Assembly (NCBI GenBank): GCA_035547915.1
Contig: DASZTS010000031.1
Span: forward strand, 1-25,253
DNA length: 25,253 nucleotides
Reading direction: 5' to 3'
Source of the DNA: DASSFG01 sp035547915
GTDB lineage: Bacteria; Planctomycetota; Planctomycetia; Pirellulales; JAICIG01
The translations under genes were made by a program, and so were the position numbers. Below, piece by piece: positions 1 through 14,600 of this stretch (position 1 is the first letter of the stretch; every line of letters begins with the position of its first letter). The notes under the pieces are model-generated. The model was not told the DNA's origin. It did no database searches and was given only the letters and a program-made list of their open reading frames with translations.

Positions 1-350
1 CCGGAACAGCGTGTGGTAGTTTGTCCCTCGCACTTCCCAGCCCACCTAACTTCCGGTGGAAGCGCCAAAAATTACGCTAACTCTCCGATTGACACGCGCC
101 GGGCGACCTGCTCCGCGCGCAATTCCCCTTATGCACCCCCCAGCAAGCGCCGTCGGATATCTCCGTTGGCGCGATGTTCAGCGCATGGGATAATAGAGGG
201 AGCGCTGTTGTCGCGGTGGTTGGTTCAGCAGGGTGCTGGTGTAAAAAGTGCGATTCTTGCTACTTCCAGGCAGCCAAAATCACCCCCTGACAAACTTCGG
301 GGAAGTATCTCAATTTTATGGTTGCCCTGCGGGGCCTGCCTGTTTGATAA

Positions 351-367
351 CGATTCCGTAAGAATCG
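351..367. promoter_or_regulatory. Perfect inverted repeat, operator-like
   Basis: CGATTC-N5-GAATCG is a perfect 6-bp dyad with a 5-nt spacer, about 330 bp upstream of the adaptor start. Dyads of this size are typical of binding sites for dimeric repressors, which often control RND efflux operons, but no regulator gene is in the window and a 6-bp dyad can occur by chance. The role is inference. Confidence 0.25.
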
Positions 368-433
368 ATCGCCGATCCTGGCGGAACTGTAAGCCTTCCG
401 CACCATTTCACAGAAAATTTATCTTAAGCCAAA

Positions 434-462
434 TTTACGACTATCGTGTCGTGTAATACAAT
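434..462 (+). promoter_or_regulatory. Candidate sigma70-like promoter for the RND pair
   Basis: TTTACG (434-439) and TACAAT (457-462) are separated by exactly 17 nt and lie in the most AT-rich part of the leader. The spacer holds an inverted repeat ACGAC-N6-GTCGT (437-452) overlapping the -35 box. A repressor bound there would block RNA polymerase. Transcription from here would give a leader of about 230 nt before the adaptor start at 699. Planctomycete promoters are poorly defined, so this rests on consensus similarity only. Confidence 0.25.
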
Positions 463-698
463 TCGGCTTATGTGGGTCACCTGCAATGCGCACGCTATCT
501 CGTCGCGAGGTAGAACCGGCCGACGGATCCAGTCGCCCGCCTGCTTGGGCCGGTGGCGGTACGGCTGTTGGTGGTTACCCTCTTCTATGCCGGCTTGCGA
601 GCGCTAAGAGAAGATGTGCGTGGACGTCTTCTTCCTTCCCCCCTTCGGCCCACGCTGAGTGATCCAAACCGGAACTGAGAGGCAATCAAAGGCGAAAA

Positions 699-1817
699 AT
701 GAAAGTTTCACCGATTCGGACCACCCTGGCGGCGATGATCTGTCTCTCCGTGCCCGCGTGTAGCGCGCACAAGGAAGAGCACCACCAGGAAGCTCACACG
801 ATTGTGGCCACGTATCCGCAGTCGCAGGAGGTTACGCTCACCCAGCCGTATGTCTGCCAGATCCACTCGCAGCGCCACATCCGGGTGCGTGCCTTGGAGA
901 TGGGCTACCTCGAGCAGATCACGGTCAAGGAAGGTCAGCAGGTGAAGGAAGGCGACCTGCTGTTCAAGGTCATCCCCATCCTCTATCAGAAGAAGGCCGA
1001 GGCTGAGATCGCCGAGGCCAAGCTCGCCGAGTTGGAATACAAGTACACCAAGAAGCTGTGGGAAGACAAAGTCGTCTCGCAGAACGAAGTGTTGCTGCTC
1101 CAGGCCAAGTGGACCCGGGCCCAAGCCAAGGCCGAGTTGGCCACGGCCGAATTGAACTTCGCCACGGTCAAGGCGCCGTTCGACGGCATCATCGATCGCC
1201 TGCACCACCAGCACGGCAGCCTGGTCGAAGAGGGCGAGGTTCTCACGACCATGTCGGATAACAGCGTGATGTGGGTCTACTTCAATGTGCCCGAGAAGCG
1301 TTATCTCGAATACATGGCCAACCTGAAACAGAATCAGGAGCTGAAGATCGAACTCGTGCTGGCCAACGGCAACAAGTTTGACCATCTCGGCAAGATGGTC
1401 TGGGACGGCACCTCGTGGAAGGCCGGTGCCATCGAAGCCGACTTCAACAACGAGACGGGCAACATCCCCTTCCGCGCCGATTTCTCGAACCCGAACCGCC
1501 TGCTGCGTCACGGTCAGACCGGCACCGTCTTGATCAGCAAGGTGCAGAAGGACGCGGTCGTCATTCCGCAACGGGCTACGTTCGAAGTGCTCGCCAAGCG
1601 ATACGTCTACGTCATCGACGACGACAACGTGGCGCATCAGCGCGAGATCATGATCGACAACGAATTGGAGGACATCTTCGTCCTCAAGAGCGGACTTGAA
1701 GTGTCGGAGAAGATCGTTCTCGAGGGGATCCGGCAGATTCGTGACGGCGACAAAGTGGAATACGAGGATCGTAAGCCCGAGGAGGTCGTCGCCAACTTGA
1801 AATACCACGCGGAATAG
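699..1817 (+). CDS. RND efflux periplasmic adaptor lipoprotein (HlyD/AcrA family)
   Basis: This is the membrane-fusion subunit that links an inner-membrane RND pump to an outer-membrane channel. The 372 residues begin with a short signal peptide and a lipobox-like VPAC, with Cys21 as the probable lipidation site; Pro at -2 is unusual. The first lipoyl half (about 61-91, KEGQQVKEGDLLF) is followed by an alpha-helical hairpin rich in Ala, Glu and Lys (about 96-152) and the second lipoyl half (about 153-186, VKAPFDGIIDRL). Beta-barrel and membrane-proximal domains follow (FRADFSNPNRLLRHGQTGTV, then VVIPQRATF). The length is usual for the family. The ATG at 699 is chosen because it gives the signal peptide and has AAAGG at 688-692, 6 nt upstream. 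His24, 28, 29 and 33 cluster just after the lipidation site, and HHQH occurs at 169-172. The pump gene follows after 141 bp, consistent with one operon. Substrate cannot be told. Confidence 0.93.
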   Translation: MKVSPIRTTLAAMICLSVPACSAHKEEHHQEAHTIVATYPQSQEVTLTQPYVCQIHSQRHIRVRALEMGYLEQITVKEGQQVKEGDLLFKVIPILYQKKAEAEIAEAKLAELEYKYTKKLWEDKVVSQNEVLLLQAKWTRAQAKAELATAELNFATVKAPFDGIIDRLHHQHGSLVEEGEVLTTMSDNSVMWVYFNVPEKRYLEYMANLKQNQELKIELVLANGNKFDHLGKMVWDGTSWKAGAIEADFNNETGNIPFRADFSNPNRLLRHGQTGTVLISKVQKDAVVIPQRATFEVLAKRYVYVIDDDNVAHQREIMIDNELEDIFVLKSGLEVSEKIVLEGIRQIRDGDKVEYEDRKPEEVVANLKYHAE

Positions 1818-1958
1818 CAGCCGCCGGTACTGACGTACGGAAACGAACCGGACCGTGGTCGGAGAGGGGACGCGCCCTTCACCTCGGCTGGCAACCAACG
1901 GATTTAGCGCAATCGTCCGGGGCGCCGGTCGCCTTTCAGGACAGAGGCTTTCAGCATT
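1818..1958 (+). other. Short spacer between adaptor and pump
   Basis: These 141 bp contain no gene and no clear hairpin terminator, which fits cotranscription of the two flanking genes. AGAGG at 1943-1947 is the likely ribosome binding site of the pump, 11 nt before its ATG, a slightly long spacing. Confidence 0.5.
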
Positions 1959-5231
<3,273 letters not shown>

Positions 5232-5470
5232 CCAGCACGTCGTCGCGACAGGCACGTTAGACACGCGGTGTGCGTTAGACGCGGCGCCTTTCTCTATCGA
5301 GGCGCATGCGGAAAGCCGTTCGGGCAACCTCGCGAAGCGGGTGGCCCCTTCACAGGCGGCTTGCTCGGCCGTGCGCTCTTCTTCCAAACGCCAGCCCCCG
5401 GCTTGTTAGGTTTCGATTAGGCCACAGTTCGGATTTCTCCCTGGCAGATGGCAGCGGATCCGGGGGCGCG

Positions 5471-5491
5471 ACAAAACCCTCCGGATTTTGT
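5471..5491 (+). terminator. Weak terminator-like hairpin after the RND pair
   Basis: ACAAAA pairs with TTTTGT around a CC/GG inner stem with one mismatch and a 3-nt loop, followed directly by TTTG. It lies 240 bp past the pump stop codon. The stem is AT-rich and the following T-run is short and broken, so this is a weak intrinsic-terminator candidate; the hairpin may be unrelated to termination. Confidence 0.25.
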
Positions 5492-5492
5492 T

Positions 5493-5520
5493 TTGAAGTG
5501 GCTGGTATCCGCGTTAAACT
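5493..5520 (+). promoter_or_regulatory. Weak promoter candidate for the giant gene
   Basis: TTGAAG (5493-5498) and TAAACT (5515-5520) are 16 nt apart, each matching 4 of 6 sigma70 consensus positions. The predicted transcript would have a leader of about 80 nt before the ATG at 5608. The 376-bp spacer favours a separate promoter for the giant gene, but this exact site is only a consensus guess. Confidence 0.2.
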
Positions 5521-5607
5521 CCCCCTTGCGGGTGTGCGGGCACTGCCGAAATCTATGTATCAGTTTTGGCGGCCGCGGATGGTTTCTCCAACGCTGGAAG
5601 TGCCACC

Positions 5608-8600
5608 ATGGGTCTGTTTCGCGCTTGGTTGACGCGCCTAGGTCGTCTTTGGTCCGCCGATGGTTGGCAGACGTTGCGAGTGCGGCGAGGTCGCCGCGGC
5701 GGACTATGGTTTTCGCGCAGCCGTCCGCCCAAGTCTCTTCGTGCGCGCGACATGTACCGGGAGTCGGCTAGCTGGCCGTTTGAGCGGCTGGAGCCGATCG
5801 CGTTGTTGGCCACCGATACGTGGATCGGCGGGTCGGGCAACTGGACGACCGGGACTGATTGGAGCAACGGCGCCGCGCCTGGCACGGGCGACACCGCGGT
5901 CATCGGCAACAACGCCACCGTCACGCTGTCGAGTTCCGGCACAACCACCATTACGTCGCTGACCGTGAACGCGGGGGCAACGCTCGTCATCGCCGGCCCT
6001 GCCGACCTAGCGGTGACTGCCGGGGCGACGGACAACGGCACCCTCGACGTCGCACCCGTGGCCACCCTCGGTGTCACCGGCAGCATCACCGTGGGGCTGG
6101 CGACCTCCAGTCCACAGGCATTACTCACGGCCGATGGTTTGGTGTCCGCCTCCACCGGCGTCATGGTCAACACGTTCGGCGAACTGGACGGAGCGGGTAC
6201 GGTCGCGGCGAACGTGACCAACAACGGTCATGTCACGCCCGGCGGCACCGGCACGAGCGGCACTTTGTCGATCAACGGCAACTACACGCAAAGCAGTGGA
6301 GGCACGCTCGACATCGACTTGGGCGGCCCCGTCAGCGGGACGCAGTACGACCACCTGGCGATCAGCGGCACTGCCAGCGTGAACGGTACGTTCAATTCGC
6401 GGCTGATCGACAGCTTTACACCAACCCCGCCGCAAAATTTCATTCCGCTGACCTACAGCTCGTTAACGGGGTCGTTTTCGACGACGAATCTCCAAAGCGC
6501 CGTCGGCGTGGCCTTATCGTCGAGCGCCGGCGCGACGAGCTACACCATCAATACCCAGGCCACGACCACCGACATCTTCACCGGCGGCCACGGCATGGTG
6601 GGCGGTCTGCCCGATTGGAGCGATCCGTTGAATTGGAGCACCGGCCAGGTGCCGACCAGCACGACCGATGCCATTATTCCCGCCAGCTTTGCCTCAACGG
6701 GCGTGGAGATCGCCCAGAACACCCAATCGAACCCGTCGTGGTACACCGTGAACAGCGTCATGAGTTCCGCGCCGATCGAGTTGGAGAATGCCGGCAAGCT
6801 GTTCCTCAGCGCGCCCTCCACGCTCACCAATCTCAGCGTCGATACGGGCAGCTTCACCGATGCGTCGAACGTGAGTGTGTCGGGCGCGCTGAGCTGGACC
6901 AGCGGCCTCATCGGCGGCATCGGCACTCTCACGGTCGGCAACAGTGGATCGATTCTTACGGGTACGAGCGGTACCAAGACCCTCAACATGGGCGTCGTCA
7001 GCCAAGGCATCACCACGGCCACGGCCGGGTTCTCGAGCAGTACTGCGATACCCGCCGTGTTCGTCAACCAGGGCGCGTTCACGACGGCAGGCACCTTCTT
7101 CGGTACCGCGTTCGACAATCAGAACGGAGCCACGTTCAACGTGAGTGGCAGCAGTACCTTCTCGGATATGTTCAGCAATGAAGGCACGCTGAACTTCACT
7201 TCCGGCTCGACCGCTATGGAGGGCGGCACCGACAGCAGCGGCGCCTACAGCATCAGTACCGGAGCGACGCTGACCATCGGATACGGGGGCACGAATGTCA
7301 TGACCACGACGGCCACGCTCGCCGATTCCGGGAGCATGACCTTCTACAACAGCCCGACCACCGTCCAGGGCAGCATCACGGTCAATTCGGGCGCGACCTT
7401 CACAGCACAACTCGGCACCTTCGCGTTAACTTCCACATCGTCGCTCACCGGAGCGGGCTCGGTCTCTTTTCAAGGCGGCGACCCGGCAACGATCGACGGC
7501 ACGTACAACATTTCCGGCAGCACGAGTCTCAGCACCTACGGTTTCACCGCCGTGACGTTCAACGCCGACGCCAATCTGGTCAGTCTGGGCAACACCGTGA
7601 CCGTCTCCGCGGGCACCCTCACGCTGAATACAACTCCGGTCAACGACATAAACGCGCTCGTCGTGAACGGCGGCACGCTGAACGGTACGGGGAGCCTGAC
7701 GATCATGGGCACGGGCTCGACCTGGTCGAGCGGCACGGTGGGCGGCTCGAACGCCATCGACATCACTTCCTTGGGGCAAGTGACCATCAGCGGCGGAGTG
7801 ACTCTCGGACAGATCATGAATCAGGGCACGGTGACGTGGACGGGCGGCAACGTGTCGGGCGGGACGTTCACCAACGAAAACGGTGCCACCTTTTACGCGC
7901 AACCGACCACCAACGCGAACTTCACGACGGGGTTCACCAATCAAACGACCGGGGCATTGATCGGTCAGTCAGCCAGCGCCGTGATCGCCACGTTCGGCAA
8001 TTTCAACAATGGGGGAACGGTCACTGGCACTTCCGGTACGTTGGACTTCAACGGCGTCAGTTTCAACAACACCGGTGTCATCACGGCCAATGGGGCGACC
8101 GTCGTGGTCGATCCCACGAGCGGAACGACGTTCGCCAATTATTCCGCCAGCAACGGTGGCACGCTGACGGGCGGTGAATGGGACGTGCTCAACGGCGGCA
8201 TCTTACGCTTGGCCACGGGAAGCACCGCCGACAGCGTCGGCGACGACGCGGCCATCATCTCGGTCGAGGATTCTTCTTCGCACATCTATGCCGGCACCAG
8301 TGGCACCACCGATGCGCTGGTCCATCTGGCTGCCATCGCCTCCGGTGGCACGCTCACCATCAACAACACCGCCTACGCGATCGCACCAACTGGCGGCACG
8401 CTGACGAACGACGGCAACCTGAACGCCAACGGCACGATCAGCGGCAACGTGACCAACGCGGGGACTATCTCCCCCGGCGGCTCCGGCACCATCGCCACCT
8501 TGACCATCAGCGGCAACTATTCGCAAAACGCGTTTGGGGCCGTCGTCATCGACATCGGCGGACCGAACCCCGGAACGGGTTACGACCAACTCGTCGTGAA

Positions 8601-11600
8601 CGGCACCGGATCACGCACGGTGGACGGGGGAGTTAGCTTCGATGTGCTCGGCGGTTATAGTCCGCCGATCGGCGCGACTTATGTTCCCATCAGCTCGCCT
8701 AACGCGACCGTGGAAAGCGGCCGATTCGCCGAGATCACGCAGCCGGCCTCCGGCGGCGCGTCGTTGATCCCCAACTACTTGCTCACCTCGGTAATGTTCA
8801 CTGCAATGCCGGTGGGCACGACCATCTGGTGGGCGGGCGGGGTCGACAGCAACTTTGCCACGGCCGGCAACTGGCAACTGGTGAGCACCGGCGCCAACGC
8901 CGTGCCGGGATCGAACGACGTTCCCTACATCAGCAGCAATGCGACGGTTACTTCGTCGGCCGCGGTCACCGTCGCAGGGCTGGGCCTCGGGCCCAACGCC
9001 ACATTGACGATCAACAGCGGCAGCACGTTCACCGTTTCTTCGGGCAACTCCGCCACGCTGATAGATGACGGCACGATCAACATCGGCGATACGTCGACGA
9101 GCGGCGAATTGGCCTTGGTGGGAATCGCTGCCATCGCTCCCTCGAGCAGCAGCAACGGGATAGTGGCGATGGTACCCACCGTCAGTAACAACAACGGCGC
9201 GTCGGACGAGCTGAATTACAGCGGCGGCCTGACGATCGGAGACCGCATTTCGCTGCTCGGCGGGAATGGGTCGATCATGGGCAGCGGCGGGCTCATCAAC
9301 CAGGGGGAGATCGTGGCCATCACCGCCTCCGGTCCGACGTTCACGGCCAATTTCAGCGGGGGCATGAACGAAAATTTGATGCAGGCCAGCGGCGGCGCCG
9401 ACGCCGTCGTGACGGGGATCGCCCAGAACACCGGATCGTTTGCAGGACTTGGCGGCAGCGATCTCAGTATCTCGGGCACGGGATTGTCGGGCGCCAATTG
9501 GACCAATACCGGGTCGATCAGCATGACGGGCGGAGGCACGCTCACGCTCGACACCAACACGAACGATACCTGGAGCAACAGCGGCAGCATCAGCGTTACC
9601 AATTCCACGGTCGATCTGGGCGGCACCTTTCCGCAGCAAGCCCTGACCGCGGGTGGGGGCAGCTTCACCACGACCGGTAGCACCGTCAATCTGACGGGAA
9701 CCCTCTCGGGAAACCTCGCTCTGGACGCTTCGACGGGAAGTTGGAATATCTTGGGCGGCACGCTGTCCATCGATGCCGCCGCCCACGGCACGTTTACCGC
9801 GAGCGGCGGCGCCACGCTCTACGCCACCGCCAGCGGTGGCACGATCTTCGGCGGTCTGCTGGCGGGAGGATACATCCTCAACAGCCCGATCGACATGCAG
9901 ACCAACAGCGGCGCCACTCTCGAGGTCGACGGAGATTTGACGCTAAACACCACGCTCGACATCGGCAATTCCGCCGGGAGCACGGCCGGCACGCTCACGT
10001 TCGAGGGTGGCCAGTCGCTAAGCGCCAGTTCAGGTCAAACCGGCCAGATCGTGTTCGGGGACGGCAATAACCGATTGCTCGGCACGAATACGCTGACAAT
10101 CGGCGCTAACATCACAATCAGCGGCGGTCAAGCAACGGTCGCCGCACCAAACGGGCTGACGAACAACGGCACGATCGATGCCGATACACCCGGCCTGACG
10201 TTCGTCGTTGGCGGCGCCAACGTCGGTGCTACGAACAACGGGCTCATCGAAGCGACAAACGGCGCTGACTTGTCGATCGGCCCCGCGGCGAACACCGGCA
10301 CCATCAGCATCGCCAGCGGCGGCGACTTGATACTTGATCCGAGTAGTTTGTCGAGCGCCGGAACAATCCAAACGACGGCCTCGACCATCTCGCTCGAGGG
10401 CACGTTTACCCAAGCGAACCTGGCGAGCATCGTCCGCGATGCGGCCAGCACGATCTACATCGATGGCCACGGCACACTCACCGGCGGCCTGACACTGAAC
10501 GACACATTGGGAACCATCGTGTTGGACCAAGGCGTCATCAGCGGCGGAACGATTTCGCAAGCCGCCGGCAGCAGCGCCACGCTGACGGTCGCCGATTTCA
10601 ACGCCGGCGGCACACTCGACAACGTGACGCTGAAAACGCCCATCGATCTGTCCAGCGACCCGAATGGCGTTCGATTCAACATCACCGGCATCTTGACGCT
10701 CGACACGACTCTCCAAGTTGGCAATGCGGCCGGGACCACGCCGGGGTTCATCACGTTTTCGGGCAACGCCGCCATCGACACCGACGGCGGCGGGCAAATC
10801 GTGCTCGGTGGGGGGGGCGTGCTCGGCCGAGGGGCCGCGAACAGCCCGTTCATCTCGAGCGGGACGCTGACCATCGGTCCCGGCGTGACAATCAGCGGCG
10901 ATGGTGCGATCGGCGCCGCGACCAATGTTACCATCGTCAACCAAGGCACGCTCATTGCCAGCGGTTCGACCAACGACCTCAGCATCGGATTCGGCCAGGG
11001 CGGCAGCAACAGCGGTACGATCGAAGCGACCGGCGGCGGAACGCTCGAATTCTCAGGGACCGACCTGAATAATACGGGCACTGTCGAAGCCGACGATGGC
11101 ATCGTGACGGTCGACCCAGGCACCCTTGGCAACTTCTCCTCTGGCACGCTCACGGGCGGCACCTGGGAAGCCATCGCCAGCGGTGGTTCGGGCAGCGCCT
11201 TGGTCTTCGACGGCGACAACATCACCACCAATGACGCGACGATCTTGCTCGACGGCGCGTTCACCAACATCACCAACGGCACAACCAGTGCCCTGGCCGG
11301 ATTGACGACCAATTCTCCGGGCGGCAGCCTGACAATCCAGAATGGCGCCGGCCTCACGGTCGCTCCGGCATTTACCAACGCAGGCAATTTGTCGGTGGGC
11401 AGCGCCCTAACGGTGCCGAGCGCCAGCACGACCGCGAACGGTATCACCAACCACTGGGTTCTCGACAATACGACGACCGACAGCGTTGGCGGCAACACCC
11501 TGACGCTCGAGGGAAGCCCTACCTATGGCTTGGGCCAGATCAACCAGGCGCTCAACCTGGCGGGCTCCAGCACACCCGCCAATTTTCAATACGCCCAGGC

Positions 11601-14600
11601 CGCCGCCCCGATCACCTTCGGAACCTCGGATTTTACGATCGGATTGTGGCTCAGCACCACCAACAGCGGCTACCAATCCGTCATCGGCGACCGGGCAGAT
11701 CCGGCCGACGGCAACTTTGTTCAGATGCGAATGAACAACGGTGAACTGCTCGCGGAGATCGATCAGGATGGCAGCAGCACCAACTACGCCGCGATCACCA
11801 CGAGCCAGACGGTGAACGACGGCGCCTTCCATTACGTCACGCTCGTGCGGCAGGGCACCACGCTGTCGGTTTACATCGACGGTGGGCTGGTTGGAACCGC
11901 GAACTCGGCCGGCGTCGCCAACCTCGATGTCAGCCACCCGTTCAATATCGGTGCCGAGCCCGCGGTGCTGACCGTACCCTCGTTCAACGGCCGGATCGAC
12001 GACGTTCAGGTCTACAACGGTACCGCGCTCTCTGCGACGCAAGTCCGCGGCATTTACAGCGCGGGTGCGGGCGCGTTTACCCAGTCCGGCGGCACGACGA
12101 CGTTGAACGGCACGCTCACGGTCGGGACGGGCGGTGGCAGAGTGAACATCGATGGTGGCGGGCTGACCGGTTCGGGTACGATTGATGGAAATCTGGCGAC
12201 CGCCAGCGGTGGCACCGTGACGCTCGGTCCTACCGACATCATCACCATCACTGGCGGCTACATCCAGCAATCCGGCGGTGTGCTGGATGTTCCGCTCGCC
12301 GGCGACACGGCCGGCAACGGCTATGGCCAATTGGTCGTCGGCGGCAACGCCACCTTCGGCGGCACTTTGAACATCTTCACGACCGGTGGCTTCACTTCCG
12401 CGCCCGGCGATGTTTATCAACCAGTCAGGTCCGCAATTTCGGTCACCGACACGTTCGATACCATCAACGCCACGCTGGGCGACGGCGACACGCTTTTTCC
12501 CAACTATGCCGGGGCCACGATCGAACTTACGGACTTTCAGGCCGATACCTGGACCGGCAACGCCGGCGACGGCGAGTGGAACACGCCCGGCAATTGGAGC
12601 ACCGGCAGTGTGCCCAACGCAACCGCGGAAGCGGTCATCGATTCTCCGTTCGACGTCTCGTTCGACTCCGGCACCGACGGCGTGGGCTACTTGAGCCTGG
12701 GGAGCGGCGCCTCGTTGCTGGTCGACGGCGGCGCCCAGCTTACCGCCAGCGATGGGGCGTCGATCGCCGGCGCGTTGGTGACGAGCGGGGCCGGAACCGC
12801 GGTCATGCTGACCGGCCCCCTCACCAACGACGGTGACCTGCTGGCCAGTAACTCGAGCACGTTGACCCTCAGAGCTAGCTCTGGGAATTTCGACCCGAGC
12901 TCACGCACGCTCACAGGAGGGAAGTGGGGCGCGAGCGGCGGCGGCACGCTCATTCTCAAGAATTGGGACATCGCGACCAACGACGCCACCCTATCGGTCG
13001 ACGGGGCGGGTTCGGCCATCAACGATGACCTCACCGGCGATAACGCTCTGGCGGGGCTCTCCGACAACGCCAGCGGAGGCAGCCTCACGATCCAAAACGG
13101 CTACGTTTTACAAACGAGCTCCTCGACTCTGACGAACGAGGGCTCGGTAACCATCGGCGCCGGAAGCACGCTCTCCGGGCCGGCCGCCGGATTTGACTAT
13201 CAGCAGAACAGCGGCATAACCACGCTGGCAGGCGGCACGCTCGGCTCTTCCGCGACGAACGACGATACGGTTATCTTGGGCGGTATGCTCTCAGGCAACG
13301 GCACGGTGGCCAGCGGATTGTTCAACGGCGGCACGCTCTCGCCGGGTGTCTCGGGCATGCTTGCGGTCACGGGAAACGTGACGCTCGGCGCGGGCGGCTC
13401 CCTCGACTTCACGCTCGATGGCACGCGCGCGGGCATCGATTATGGCGTGCTCGATCTGGAAACCAAGTCCAACAGCCTCTCGGGAACCGTCAACGTTACG
13501 ACAGCGAACGGCTACTCTCCCGGACCCAGCGACACCTATGAGCCGCTGGACTTTGGTTCCGCGGGTGGGGGCTTCTCTTCGGTCAACGTGCCCAGCGGGA
13601 TGACTTCCCTCGTGTTGCCACACGCCTTGTTGGTGGCACCCACGGGAACGACGACGTACACGGTGACGAGCACCGCCGACAGCGGCGCCGGGAGCTTGCG
13701 GCAAGCCATTACAGACGCCGACGGCGCCAACAGCCCGATGGATTTTATCGAGTTTGACATTCCCACCAGCGACCCCGGATACAACGCCACCACCGGCGTG
13801 TGGACGATCACGCCCAACGACATCGGCGGCGGAATCTCGTTGCCCCTCATCACCAGCCCTGTCGTGCTCGACGGTTGGAGCCAGGGAGGTGCGGGATACT
13901 CCGGGGCGCCGCTCATCGAGATGGACGGCGTTGACGCCCACGACCCGACCATCGGCTCGTTCGGTTTCAACATCCAGGCGCCCGATGTGGTGGTGCGGGG
14001 CTTCGACATCGTCAACTATCCCGAGGTGAACGGCAACGGCTTCGGTATCGGAGTGTTCACCAGCAACGCCACGAACGATTGGATCTACGGCAACTACATT
14101 GGCGTCGATCCTACCGGTACTACGGCCGAGCCGAACGGCCAGGGCGGCATCTGGGTTGGTAGCGGGCCGAGTGACATCTTGATCGGCACCAACGCCGATG
14201 GTGTGAACGATGCCGCCGAGCGAAACGTGATTTCGGGCAACTCCGGATTGGGGATTTCGATTCAGGGATCGTCCGTCACCGTCGCGGGCAACTACATCGG
14301 CACCAACGCCGCAGGCACTAGCGCGCTGCCGAACACCGGTAACGGCGTGCAGGTGGCCGGCCCGAACAACACCATCGGCGGTGCGTCGGCGGCCGCACGT
14401 AATATCATCAGCGGCAATGGGGGCGGCGGCGTATATGTCACCGGGGCCTCCACGACCGGCGTTACCATCGAAAACAACTTCGTCGGCACCGACGTGACCG
14501 GTATGGCCGCAATCGGTAACGGGGAGGCCGATATTCAGCTCTATGGTGGCGGCGGAGATATCGTGGGCGCCACCGGCGCGGGGAACGTTGTCGCCGGGGC

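Larger units (their letters stand above)
1..698. other. Leader region without a supportable gene
   Basis: No reading frame here looks like a real protein. The longest open frame on the + strand (13-456) has a composition unlike the neighbouring genes, no recognisable domain and no convincing ribosome binding site. The stretch is visibly richer in A and T than the genes to its right, especially around 410-465. It contains a perfect inverted repeat at 351-367, a smaller one at 437-452 and a sigma70-like promoter candidate at 434-462. The far left could contain the 3' untranslated end of a gene outside the window, but nothing in the sequence shows this. Confidence 0.6.
5232..5607 (+). other. Spacer between the RND pair and the giant gene
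   Basis: This 376-bp spacer holds no gene I can support. Near its left end is an imperfect direct repeat with CGTTAGAC at 5255-5262 and 5273-5280 (18-bp period), then a GCGCC-N12-GGCGC hairpin (5284-5305). On the right is an AT-rich hairpin at 5471-5491 and a weak promoter candidate at 5493-5520. The frame of the giant gene is closed by a stop at 5515-5517, so its start must lie between there and the ATG at 5608. Confidence 0.6.
8821..12540 (+). other. Composite beta-strand block 3 with an inserted LamG-like domain
   Basis: The entry motif is WWAGG.DSNFATAGNW...VPGSNDVPYIS, followed by the longest strand-repeat middle. The GGxW module (LTGGTWEAIASGG) is at about 11131-11412. A LamG-like domain (11449-12060) then sits between it and the exit module (YIQQSGGVLDVPLAG, YGQLVVGGNA) at about 12187-12429. 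The block also contains the G8 tract at 10810-10817. Confidence 0.7.

Noticed and set aside
13..456. 147-residue open frame on the + strand in the leader
   Set aside because: The translation has mixed, low-structure composition, no domain, no clear ribosome binding site, and base use unlike the confirmed genes.
5859..7181. Several shorter + strand open frames in other phases within 5608-25253, for example 5859-7181 and 21168-22013
   Set aside because: They are Arg/His-rich frame-shifted readings of the giant gene with no domain of their own.
10801..10830. A frameshift at the G8 tract
   Set aside because: The same frame carries recognisable strand repeats, the entry motif of block 3 and its exit module on both sides of the tract, so it is intact in this sequence.
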